Shown: positions 15,941-24,900 of the stretch, piece by piece
How the letters are laid out: every line of letters starts with the position of its first letter
How positions within the stretch are numbered: position 1 is the first letter of the stretch
NCBI GenBank assembly: GCA_949296455.1
Contig: CASFOZ010000004.1
Location: forward strand, 91,436-155,435
Length of the DNA stretch: 64,000 nt
Reading direction: 5' to 3'
Source: an uncultured Eubacteriales bacterium
GTDB taxonomy: Bacteria > Bacillota > Clostridia > Christensenellales > CALVMC01
Program-made: the position numbers and the translations under genes
The notes under the pieces: generated by a model
What the model saw: the letters and a program-made list of their open reading frames with translations, nothing else
Database searches by the model: none
What the model was told of the DNA's origin: nothing

Positions 15941-17243
15941 AAAAACTATTGTTATACTTTATGAAAACGATAGATATGCTGAGTGCGCTCTGACCATGTA
16001 TAAGCGTCTTCTGGAAAACGAAGATAACGAAGTTCTCATTTTCAACGAAAAAATTTACAGCCCTATGATGACCTTGCAGTTGAAAAACAGAATTAAAAAT
16101 TCTTTAATAAGAAATTTTAATTATATTGCTCGCAGTTATATGGCTTACCGTGATAAGAATTTTAAAAAAAGACTTAAAAATAACGAAAAGAAAAAAGAAA
16201 AACTTATCGAAAAATACAGCGATAAAACCGTAAAAAGCGATTCGGGGAACAGAATAAGAAATATTATTTTGCGTCATGCGCCCGATATCATAATCTGTTT
16301 TTCAAAGGCTACAAGAAACCTTGCTTTAAAAGAAAAATACCGCTTAAAAGACGATAAAATAAGCATAGTTACCGTTATTGCGGAATTTACGCTTAAAGCA
16401 GAGCTTGTGGATTTTGCAAACGATATATATTTTGTGGAAAACGAAGAAGTGAAAAATTCTCTTATCGAGTTAGGCTTCTCATCCGATAAAATTTTCGTTG
16501 TTCCGGTTTGTGTCAGTCCCGAGTGCGAAAAAGGTATAAAGGACGAGGAAGAAGAACAAATTAAATTCGAAAACGGACACAAAACCGTCTATCTAAACTG
16601 CGGCGCTTACGGTAATCCTTTAATGAAAAAGATTTTTAATGCAATCGTAGAGTACACAAACTCATTTAATCTTATTGCGGAAACTTCGGAAAATCTTTCT
16701 CTTGAAATATTTTTTAAAACCGTAGCCAAGAATAAAGGTGCGGAAAGCGTTGTTATTTGCAGTAAAATGAGCGAATTCGATATGCTTAATATTTCAGATA
16801 TCGTTGTTTGTCCCCCGGAAACCTCTATTATGATAAAAGCCATGATGGCAAAAAAACCGATTATTCTTACTGCGCCTTACGGCAATTTACAAAAGAAAAA
16901 TCTCGCTTATGCCGTTCAAAAAGGTTTTGCGCTCGACGGCAGTAAAATAAGCGAACTTATCGATTTGATTTTAGACACCCTCAAAAACGATAACGAAAAA
17001 CTTATGCAGGGTGCGACGGCTTATATCGAACAAAATACAGGCCGTTATTATACCGACGATATTATAGAAAATAACCGTGTATTTCTTGAACAAAAAGCCC
17101 GTTCCATAAAAGAAATAGAGGAAGCAAAAATTCTCGAGGAAAAAGAAAAAGAAGAAAAAATGGATAAAATGGAAAAGGAAATAAACGAAAAAATCGATAA
17201 AATTATTACAGCGAATAAAAAGAACAAGAAAAAAGGAAAATGA
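15933..17243 (+). CDS. GT28/UgtP-like glycosyltransferase, divergent, with basic coiled-coil tail
   Basis: The 436-residue protein resembles the MGDG synthase/UgtP group of GT28 glycosyltransferases, which add sugars to diacylglycerol. Evidence is HAPDIIICFSKATRN (about 110), a hydrophobic VTVIAEF, GFSSDKIFVVPV (about 182) and SDIVVCPPETSIMIKAMMAKKPIIL (read in two parts: SDIVVCPPETS and IMIKAMMAKKPIIL, about 288). The usual PGG of the nucleotide site is CPPE here, and the N-terminal GGH motif is absent. It may have a changed donor or be inactive. The last 65 residues are a Lys/Glu-rich coiled coil ending KKNKKKGK. A strong GGGAGGGG precedes the ATG. It lies inside the rnj operon. Confidence 0.55.
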   Translation: MAKKTIVILYENDRYAECALTMYKRLLENEDNEVLIFNEKIYSPMMTLQLKNRIKNSLIRNFNYIARSYMAYRDKNFKKRLKNNEKKKEKLIEKYSDKTVKSDSGNRIRNIILRHAPDIIICFSKATRNLALKEKYRLKDDKISIVTVIAEFTLKAELVDFANDIYFVENEEVKNSLIELGFSSDKIFVVPVCVSPECEKGIKDEEEEQIKFENGHKTVYLNCGAYGNPLMKKIFNAIVEYTNSFNLIAETSENLSLEIFFKTVAKNKGAESVVICSKMSEFDMLNISDIVVCPPETSIMIKAMMAKKPIILTAPYGNLQKKNLAYAVQKGFALDGSKISELIDLILDTLKNDNEKLMQGATAYIEQNTGRYYTDDIIENNRVFLEQKARSIKEIEEAKILEEKEKEEKMDKMEKEINEKIDKIITANKKNKKKGK

Positions 17244-17249
17244 TAAATT

Positions 17250-17537
17250 ATGGTTAAACATGTTGTAATGTACAAGCTTAATGAAAGCAGTGAAAAAGCA
17301 AAGGAAGAACTCGTTAATGTTTTTCTTTCAATGAAAGGAAAGATTCCCTATCTGAAAAGCATAACTTCGGGCGCCGATTTTCTGAATAGCGATAGAAGCT
17401 TCGATGTAGTATTGATTTGTGAATTTGAAAATGCCGAAGATATGGAAAAATACAAAAAGCACGAAGTACATTTGCCCGTTGTCGATTATGTCAAAAAGAC
17501 GGTTCAAAAGTCTCATTCGGTAGATTTTATATTTTAA
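17250..17537 (+). CDS. Dabb (stress-responsive A/B barrel) family protein
   Basis: A 95-residue protein matching the dimeric alpha-beta barrel (Dabb) family. It starts MVKHVVMYKL, has the mid segment PYLKSITSGADF (about 32), and VVLICEFENAEDMEKYKKHEVH (in two parts: VVLICEFENAED and MEKYKKHEVH, about 55-75). The family folds as a ferredoxin-like dimer; bacterial members mostly have no assigned function. It begins 7 bp after the glycosyltransferase-like gene and is 10 bp before ppiB, so it is co-transcribed. Confidence 0.8.
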   Translation: MVKHVVMYKLNESSEKAKEELVNVFLSMKGKIPYLKSITSGADFLNSDRSFDVVLICEFENAEDMEKYKKHEVHLPVVDYVKKTVQKSHSVDFIF

Positions 17538-17547
17538 GGAGAAAATT

Positions 17548-18051
17548 ATGGTAAATCCCAAAGCTAAAATTATTTTGAAAGACGGAAGAGAAATGAATTT
17601 CGAATTATGTCTCGATGTTGCACCTATAACCGTAAAAAACTTTGTAAAACTTGCAAAAGAAGGTTTTTATAACAATCTTATATTTCACCGTGTAATTGAA
17701 GGTTTTATGATACAGGGCGGCGGTTTCGATAAGGATATGAAAGAAAGAAAATGTCTTTCCACAATCAAAGGGGAGTTTAAATCCAACGGAGTTACTAATA
17801 ATTTAAAACATACAACCGGCGTAATTTCCATGGCAAGGACAATGATTAAAGACAGTGCGGGAAGTCAGTTTTTTATATGCGTCGACAATGCTCAACATTT
17901 GGACGGCGAATATGCGGCTTTCGGAAAAGCGCTTGACGAAGAAACAAAAAAGACAGCCATAGATATATCCAAGGTTGAAACCGAACCGCATTTTCCGCAC
18001 GAAGATGTTCCGGTCGAACCCGTTATAATAGATAGAATAAAAATTATTTGA
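17548..18051 (+). CDS. ppiB: Cyclophilin-type peptidyl-prolyl isomerase
   Basis: Cytoplasmic prolyl isomerase that helps protein folding; no signal peptide is visible. The 167 residues show cyclophilin motifs: TVKNFVKLAKEGFYNNLIFHRVIEGFMIQGG in the N-terminal half (FHRV at about 48, catalytic Arg at about 50), then GSQFFICVDNAQHLDGEYAAFG (GSQFFI at about 107, LDGEYAAFG at about 120). AAGGAG precedes the ATG. It is last in the run starting at the RNase J gene and is followed by a strong terminator. Confidence 0.93.
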   Translation: MVNPKAKIILKDGREMNFELCLDVAPITVKNFVKLAKEGFYNNLIFHRVIEGFMIQGGGFDKDMKERKCLSTIKGEFKSNGVTNNLKHTTGVISMARTMIKDSAGSQFFICVDNAQHLDGEYAAFGKALDEETKKTAIDISKVETEPHFPHEDVPVEPVIIDRIKII

Positions 18052-18082
18052 TTTTATTAAGATAAATATTAAATATATAATT

Positions 18083-18108
18083 AAAAAAGACCTTTAAAGG
18101 TCTTTTTT
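18083..18108. terminator. Bidirectional terminator after ppiB
   Basis: Self-complementary stem AAAAAAGACCTTT/AAAGGTCTTTTTT. Serves the rnj operon (+) and the murG-linked gene (-). Confidence 0.88.
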
Positions 18109-18142
18109 ACGAATAAATAGAGTTTTTTAATTAAAATGCTTA

Positions 18143-19456
18143 TCAATAAACAGTACAAAGTATAAATAAATCGTTTTGACCGTTATTCTGCCTGAATTCC
18201 GCATACGAGGAATTACTTGTAATTATAAATGTTGCGTAATTTTCTTTCAGACTGAAATATCCTGCTTGACTGTGTCCGTAACTTGTCAGAATTTTTGTAT
18301 TAAGAAGAAGTGAGCCGTAAAGGGTAAGCATTGCCGTTTTAATTTGTCCCGCTCCGTCTTTTATACTGCTCAGAAAATAGGTTTTATTATCTATAAATAC
18401 CGCTTTTCGAATATCCGTTATATTCGAAAAATCAATATTATTTCGGCTTTCTTCACTTCCGTCGGGCGCATAATATCCTATGTAGGGATTATCGCAATTT
18501 ACGAATACATAAAAAAATCCGTTATCTTTTATAAATAATTCCGTATTGGAAGCGTCGGTAAATTTTACGGTGAATTCGGTATCCTTATTTATTTTAATGA
18601 GATTTATATTATTGTTTTCTCTTTCGAAAATATAATATCCGTTATTTTTATATTCAGCGTAAATTATCTCGTTTTTTGTTATCTGTTTGTCTGTAACGGT
18701 ATTTAAATTTGAGTCAAGCTCAATCATATACGAACCGTCGTTTAAGCCCAAGAAAAATGCAAGTTTGTTTCCTTTTGAAAATACAAAGGACTTTATATCC
18801 GTTACGCCCTTTTGAAATATCAGTCCTTTACTTAAATCGACTGCGTTTACCGATTTATCGGTCTGATAAAAAAGATAAAGAGAGTTGTCGCAGTTTACGA
18901 GAAATGCGTTTTCGTAATCGGCCTTGACGGTATAGACGGGCTGAATGTTTTCAGTATCGGATTTATAGACGACAAGGGTTCCGTTCTCTTCTGTCAGAAT
19001 ATTAATTTCATTATTGAATTTACAGCTTGAAAGATACCTTCCGTTACTTAAAAAAAGCGGGGCATATTCTATAAGGCCGTCTTTGTAGACTCTGGTCAGA
19101 TTTATACCGGAGCTTTTTACATCGTAATCGTTGCTGTCGCTTTCAAATATCAAATCGTAATAATTTTCGTTTTCATATACTTCTATTAAATTTTCGTTTC
19201 CGCTGCCGCCTATGTTCTGAATGAATTTATAACCGCCTGAAAGTATTTGCGGCTGTTTCGGAAATGTTGTAAGCGGGGGAGTATATACGGGCGTATCTGT
19301 TTTTTCAATGTTGTTTTCGGTTGAATTACCGTTCTGATGCAAATTTTCGGCGTCAACAATAAGAGATTTATATAAAAATGCGCAAGTAAGTATTATGGCT
19401 GCCGAAAGAAAAACAATGCTCCATTTAAGGAGCTTTTTTATTTTGGTTTTTTCCAT
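18143..19456 (-). CDS. Exported or membrane-anchored protein of unknown function
   Basis: I do not recognise the family. Its 437 residues start with a basic end and one hydrophobic helix (about 11-30, WSIVFLSAAIILTCAFLY), then a Ser/Thr/Pro-rich linker (about 40-70). The long extracellular part is rich in Asn, Tyr and Asp with alternating beta-strand patterns. Short repeats of the type NGYYIFE, NGFFYVFVN and KTYFLSS suggest a beta-propeller. There is a Cys in the hydrophobic segment (LTCA), but the context is not a clear lipobox. GAGGTGG precedes the ATG. It follows murG by 83 bp on the same strand, so it may act at the cell envelope. Confidence 0.6.
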   Translation of the reverse strand: MEKTKIKKLLKWSIVFLSAAIILTCAFLYKSLIVDAENLHQNGNSTENNIEKTDTPVYTPPLTTFPKQPQILSGGYKFIQNIGGSGNENLIEVYENENYYDLIFESDSNDYDVKSSGINLTRVYKDGLIEYAPLFLSNGRYLSSCKFNNEINILTEENGTLVVYKSDTENIQPVYTVKADYENAFLVNCDNSLYLFYQTDKSVNAVDLSKGLIFQKGVTDIKSFVFSKGNKLAFFLGLNDGSYMIELDSNLNTVTDKQITKNEIIYAEYKNNGYYIFERENNNINLIKINKDTEFTVKFTDASNTELFIKDNGFFYVFVNCDNPYIGYYAPDGSEESRNNIDFSNITDIRKAVFIDNKTYFLSSIKDGAGQIKTAMLTLYGSLLLNTKILTSYGHSQAGYFSLKENYATFIITSNSSYAEFRQNNGQNDLFILCTVY

Positions 19457-19539
19457 AATTTTCCACCTCGCCGAATATTATAAACGAGCGGAAATCGGTT
19501 GTAAACGGGGATAACAAAACTTCCGATATTGTTACAAAA

Positions 19540-20568
19540 TTATTCAATTTCGGAAATTATACACCGTACAATTTTTTCGGGAATTTTTTTGTCGTAATCG
19601 TATCTATTCAATTCTGTTTTTTGCAGTTTTTTTAAACTGCTCAAAAGATTTTTACTATTCAGTAAATCCTGTTTTAAAGTTAAAGCGTATCCTTTATTAG
19701 TGTAATATTCAGCATTGAGTTCCTGGTCTCCTCTCGAATTTCCTTTCGGCAGGGGAATAAAAAGTACCTTTTTACCGCATGCAAGAAGTTCGAGTGCGGC
19801 TGAGGCTCCTGCACGGGATATTACCATATCGGCAGCGCTTATATAATTTTCTATATCGTCGGCAAATTGTATCTGATAATAGCCTTTTATATCGGTTTCA
19901 ATCATTTTATTGTTTCCTGTAATATTGATTATATTGTATTCTTTTACGAGTTCTTTTGCGCATTCGGAAATACATTCGTTGATTTTTTTTGCTCCGCTGC
20001 TTCCGCCGAACACCAAAAGCACTGGTTTATCGTCGAGATTGAATTTTTCTTTTATCGCATTACCGTTTCCGCAGAATATGGATTCTCTTATCGGAGTTCC
20101 TATAAATATTCCTTTTTTCCCGGCTTGCGTATCTTGAAAAGATGTAATTAGCTTGTTTACATATCGCATACTGACTTTATTGGCAAGACCTAAACTCATG
20201 TCGCATTCGTGGGCTATTACAGGAATTTTCCTTCGGCTTGCGGCTATTACGGTAGGAAGAGCAACATATCCGCCTTTTGAAAATACGGCGACCGGTTTTG
20301 TTTCGTCTATTATTTTACCCGCTTGTTCTATTGCCGTATGCAGTTTGAAGGGAATTTTCAGGTTTTCAAAAATCTTTTTTCTTGAAAATTTTACGGGCGA
20401 TATGCTTTTAAATGGCAAAAAATATCTTTCGCAAATATTTTTTTCCATACCGTTTTCGCTTCCTATAAACAATATTTTATCGAAATGTTCTTTTAATTGA
20501 GGAATAAGGGCAATTATGGGCATTACATGTCCTGCAGTGCCGCCCCCGCATACAATAATCGTTCTCAT
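19540..20568 (-). CDS. murG: UDP-N-acetylglucosamine transferase MurG
   Basis: Adds GlcNAc to lipid I to make lipid II at the inner face of the membrane. The 342 residues begin with the glycine-rich GGGTAGHVMP (about 7-16), include SKGGYVALP (about 98), HECDMSLGLANK (about 117), VFGGSSGAKKIN (about 187) and SRAGASAALELLACGKK (about 246), all GT28 MurG motifs. I use ATG 20568, which has AAAGGA six bases before it, over an in-frame TTG at 20574. It is outside a dcw cluster here. The downstream co-directional gene is an exported protein of unknown function. Confidence 0.9.
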   Translation of the reverse strand: MRTIIVCGGGTAGHVMPIIALIPQLKEHFDKILFIGSENGMEKNICERYFLPFKSISPVKFSRKKIFENLKIPFKLHTAIEQAGKIIDETKPVAVFSKGGYVALPTVIAASRRKIPVIAHECDMSLGLANKVSMRYVNKLITSFQDTQAGKKGIFIGTPIRESIFCGNGNAIKEKFNLDDKPVLLVFGGSSGAKKINECISECAKELVKEYNIINITGNNKMIETDIKGYYQIQFADDIENYISAADMVISRAGASAALELLACGKKVLFIPLPKGNSRGDQELNAEYYTNKGYALTLKQDLLNSKNLLSSLKKLQKTELNRYDYDKKIPEKIVRCIISEIE

Positions 20569-20829
20569 ATTCAATCCTTTTGACTTTAACGAAATTTATG
20601 ATACTTTTAAATATCTGTTTCTATATTTAACTGTTTATGTTAATTTACTATATTAAAAAAACAAAATTTTAAAATATATTTAAAGCATAAATATCCGTTT
20701 TTATATTATAAATATGCTGAATATGTATATTTTTATACTTTTTTAATAAATATATTGTATTTAATTGAAATTTAATTGAAAAATTTTTGTGTTTGTTTTA
20801 AAATATTATTAATAATCACGGAGGGAGTT

Positions 20830-21744
20830 ATGAGCAGTTTTTATTTGACAGCAAAAGACGGTAAAGAAATTTATATAAATAAATGGGATAATGTTAAAAG
20901 TCCCAAAGGCGTAGTTCAGATTATTCACGGTATGGTTGAATATGGCGGAAGATACGACGATTTCGCAAAATTTTTAAATACAAACGGTTATTTGGTATTT
21001 GCAAGCGACCACAGAGGACACGGCAAAACCGACGAAAACAATTTAGGTTGCGTCGGAAAAGATAATTTCGATTTAACTTTATCGGATTGTATCGAACTTT
21101 CAAAACAAATAAAAAAAGATTATCCTAATCTTCCGTTAATGGTTTTAGGGCACAGTTACGGTTCTTTCCTTCTTCAAAGATATTTGCAGGAAACCGATGA
21201 TTTAGCTGCTTGCGCAATTTTAGTCGGTTCTGCTTATCAGAAAGGCTCTGTACTTAACAGTATGGGAAGATTTGTAACGAGTGTGCTTTGTTTGTTTGCC
21301 GAAAAGAAACCGAGTAAATTTATGGCTAATATGGCATTCGGGCCTTACGATAAACCTTTTAAAAGAGAAAATTTAAAAAATGCATGGCTTACAAAGGATA
21401 AAGGTGTTGTCGAAAAGTATAACAATGATAAATTCTGTTCTTTTTATGTTTCGGCAGGTTTTATGAATTCTATGCTTAAATCTTTTAAAGCTATGCATAA
21501 GACGCAAAATCTTGCAAAAATCAAAAAAGATATGCCTATTCTGATTGCAAGCGGGGACAAGGACCCCGTCGGCAGTTTTTCAAAAACTGTTAAAAAATTA
21601 TACGACAGTTATCTCGATACCGGTCTTACCGATGTAACTTTAAAGCTCTATAAAGACGACAGACATGAAATATTGAACGAACTAAATAAAAAAGAAGTTT
21701 ATGCTGATTTTCTTAAGTTTTTTGACAGTCATATAAACGGATAA
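20830..21744 (+). CDS. Alpha/beta hydrolase, monoacylglycerol lipase-like
   Basis: A 304-residue serine hydrolase of the Hydrolase_4/S33 group, often annotated as monoacylglycerol lipase or lysophospholipase. VVQIIHGMVEYGGRYDDFA (about 27-45) and SDHRGHGKT (about 60) are family segments; the nucleophile elbow is GHSYGS (about 109-114). The acid lies in ASGDKDPVG (about 239) and the His in DDRHEIL (about 278). I start at ATG 20830 with GGAGGGAG upstream, not the longer frame from 20776. It is monocistronic and cytoplasmic, with a terminator at 21794. Substrate is not known. Confidence 0.8.
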   Translation: MSSFYLTAKDGKEIYINKWDNVKSPKGVVQIIHGMVEYGGRYDDFAKFLNTNGYLVFASDHRGHGKTDENNLGCVGKDNFDLTLSDCIELSKQIKKDYPNLPLMVLGHSYGSFLLQRYLQETDDLAACAILVGSAYQKGSVLNSMGRFVTSVLCLFAEKKPSKFMANMAFGPYDKPFKRENLKNAWLTKDKGVVEKYNNDKFCSFYVSAGFMNSMLKSFKAMHKTQNLAKIKKDMPILIASGDKDPVGSFSKTVKKLYDSYLDTGLTDVTLKLYKDDRHEILNELNKKEVYADFLKFFDSHING

Positions 21745-21793
21745 ATTACAATTTTAATTATTGATTTAATATTTAAATATTAATAAATAAAAT

Positions 21794-21817
21794 AAAACAC
21801 TGTATTAACAGTGTTTT
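21794..21817 (+). terminator. Terminator after the hydrolase
   Basis: Stem AAAACACTGT/ACAGTGTTTT, loop ATTA, then T-run. Confidence 0.88.
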
Positions 21818-21905
21818 TTATATTAAAACATACTTTCATAAAAAATATTTAATAAAATTACATTCGATAATTTAACCAAACTGCGGTTATAATTAAACCG
21901 TAAAA

Positions 21906-21930
21906 AAAAGAACGGCAGAGCCGTTCTTTT
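21906..21930 (-). terminator. Terminator of the 1889-aa surface protein gene
   Basis: Perfect 11-bp stem AAAAGAACGGC/GCCGTTCTTTT with loop AGA. The A-run on the left gives a U-tract for the minus-strand transcript, 16 bp after the stop. Confidence 0.88.
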
Positions 21931-21945
21931 TCGATAACGATTTAA

Positions 21946-24900
21946 CTAATCTTTAAACTCGATTTTATCCATTATAATATTCTGTTTATCGTTTTCTTTA
22001 TTGTTGTTCAATGATTTTTCGGCATTTTCGATATTTCTCTTTACAGCTTCGATATCGCCTTGGAAATCGTCATCGATATAATATTCGGTCGTTTCAACCG
22101 TTACGTATTTTGTCGTTTCGACAGTCTGCGAGCCTGCTGCATACTTTTTGTTTGAAGAAACCGAAAGACCAGTTGTAGAAGGTTGATTCTTTTTAATAAG
22201 CATAGGATTGTTTACTTGTTGGTCTTCGATTTTCGTAGATACCTTTTCAATCGAAGCGTCCATAGGAATATAATTATCTTTTCCCGCTCTTTCGGTAACC
22301 GGTCTTAAATAGCCTTTTCCTTTTTTATCCCTTATTAAAATTTTATTGGCAGGTGAGGTTGAAACAGGTATAAGGGTATTTTCATTCTTCTTATCAGGCG
22401 CAGCATTTTGCGAAGATTTTACAGCAGATTTATTAACCGAAGCTTTTTCTTTATTTGCAGCAGGTTTGGTTGCTACGGGTTTCTTTTTAGCCGTCGGATT
22501 TTCGGCGGGTTTTTGGGCCGTTGCGGTTTCTAAAGGCTTAGCAGTTTTTAAATCGACTTTTTCGGAAGTCTTTTTCGGTTTGGCTTTTATAACCTTAGGT
22601 TCGTTAACCGGTTTTTCAGAAACGGTTTTCTTTTCGCTTGCAACCGGAGCAACTTTATTTACCTCAGGCTTAATTTCTTTTTTCTCGGTTTTATTTTGAG
22701 CAGGTTGCTTTGTTGCTTTGGTTGCAGCGGGTTTTTCAGCAGTTTTTGCTGCTTTTGTCTTTTCGGCAGGCAAATCTGCTTTTGCAGGTTTGTTTTTTGC
22801 TGCAGAGGATGTTTTTTCAGATTTCTTTACAGCATCTTCAACAACTGATTTCTGCGCCTTTTCAGGTTTTGAAATTAGCTCTTTTGATTCCGTTTTCTTT
22901 ACTTTGGGTGCAGGGGACTTTTCGTTGTCAACGGTGTCGATCTGCTTTTTAACCGGTTCGGCTTTTGTCGCAGTTGGCTTGGACTCGACTTTCGGTTTTG
23001 CCTTTTTAAGAATCGGTTCTTTTTTGACTTCTGCTTTTTTAGTCTCGTCCGATTTCTTTTCAACCGAACCTATATCGGAATTTTTAGCGTCGGATAAAAT
23101 TTTATCGGATTTTTCTTTTGCAGGCATCGGCTTTACATCGCTTTTTACAGGTTTTTTAGTCTTGTTAATGTTTTCATTAAAGTTTTCGGGCTTTTCTGCT
23201 TTGGCAATTTCGGGAACCGATTTTTTAGCGATTACAGGCTTTTCATTGACTGTTTGAGACGACAAAACATTTTCCTTCTGAGAAGGCTTTTGTATGGGTT
23301 TTGTTGTTTCGTTATTTAACTGACTTGTTTCCGCTTTTTTGGGTTTAGCTTTTACAAGTTTGGGTTTACGATTTTCCGTTTTGTTATTCAAAGAATCGTT
23401 TACCGATTGATTTGCTGCATTAATTGTATCTGATTGAGTGTTTTCTGATTTCAAATCGGTAAGTTTTTTTGCAAAGTCTAAATCTCCGCTTGCTTTATTA
23501 ACAGCGTTAGTATCGGACTTTTTATTATCGAAATAAACTTTATTTTCATTTGCATTTAAATTTATAGGTGACTTAATAGGCGAAACAAAGCTGACAATTT
23601 TTTTATCGTCTGTCTTATTGTTTTCAACTGTTTTTACAGGTGAATTAAAGTTTTCAGATAAAGTTCTGTCGCTGTTTTTAGAACTTTCGGCAGGTGAGTG
23701 CGGAACCTTATCCGTATTATTTGAAGTTCCTATACTGCGTGCAGCAAAGAAGTGTGCGGGACGAAGACTTTCGGCAGTAACTTTTTCAGGTTCTTGTTCT
23801 GGTTTGATTCCTGCAATTTCAGCATCGCTGATTCTAACGGCTTTGGTCTTTTTGGATTTTTTATCCTGTTTTGTTACATCTGAAAATTCATTCAAAACTT
23901 CCGCATTGCTGAATTTTTTCTTTTTAAAGCGTTTAAATATCGACTCTTTACGCTTAACTATCGTTGCGTCGATAGCGGCAGCTATCTCTTTTTCGGGCAT
24001 TACGGGTTGTTGTAATTCGTTATTTGTATTCTCAGAAGTTGTCTGAGGAAGAAGTTTAATAGGACCTGTGCCGCCTTGATAGTCTTTGACGACATATAAA
24101 CTGTCGTAAGGATAATACCATTTAGCATAGAGAACCATATTGTTTCTCGGCATTACATCAAAATCACATAACTGATAGAAGTTTCCGTCAGTGTACCAGC
24201 CGCCGAACGCCATACCTTTTTTTGTGGGAACTGGAAGGTCGAACTTTGTGTTCCCTCTTATTTTAAATGGCTTTATTTCTTCTCCTCCGCATGTGACAAA
24301 ATACAATGTATACTTTCTGAACCATAAGAGCCACAAAAGATATAAAAGGGCTAGTATCAGTAAAATCAAAAGTATTGGAATAAGTATAGAAAGAAGTATC
24401 AGCGCTCCTATATCGTTTACATTGAAACTTATCTGTCTTGTTACAGTTTCATAATTGCTGTCAAGGGGAGTGTATGTCGCATAATAATAATTTTCGCCGG
24501 CAGGAAGTTTCATATTAAGGTCGTCGTTCCACGTCCATCCGCTCGGAAGTTCTACATCTCCTAAAACATTATTGGTATTGTAATCACCGTTAATCAAAGG
24601 AGTATCTACATTAGGTATAAGTTTATTGACATACACGGTAAGTTCGTTAGATTTAGCGACAACCGTTTGTTTTCCATCGGTAAATGTTACTAAACAAAAA
24701 TAAGTTGCCGCCTCATTGAGAGCGTTTACAGTAAATGTGCTTAAAGTGTTATCGCTGAAAATTACACCGTCGGTTCTGCGCCATAAATAACTTACAACTC
24801 TTCCATTTACGGCGTCCGATTTAACGTCGAGAGTCATTATAAGATTTTCTTTTACATAGGTCGTGTTATCATCTTTGTTGGAAGTCAGAGTTACTTCAGG

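Noticed and set aside
22346..23257. Long plus-strand frames rich in Ala, Phe and Ser
   Set aside because: They are the reverse reading of the Lys-rich tail of the 1889-aa protein; no ribosome binding site and biased composition.
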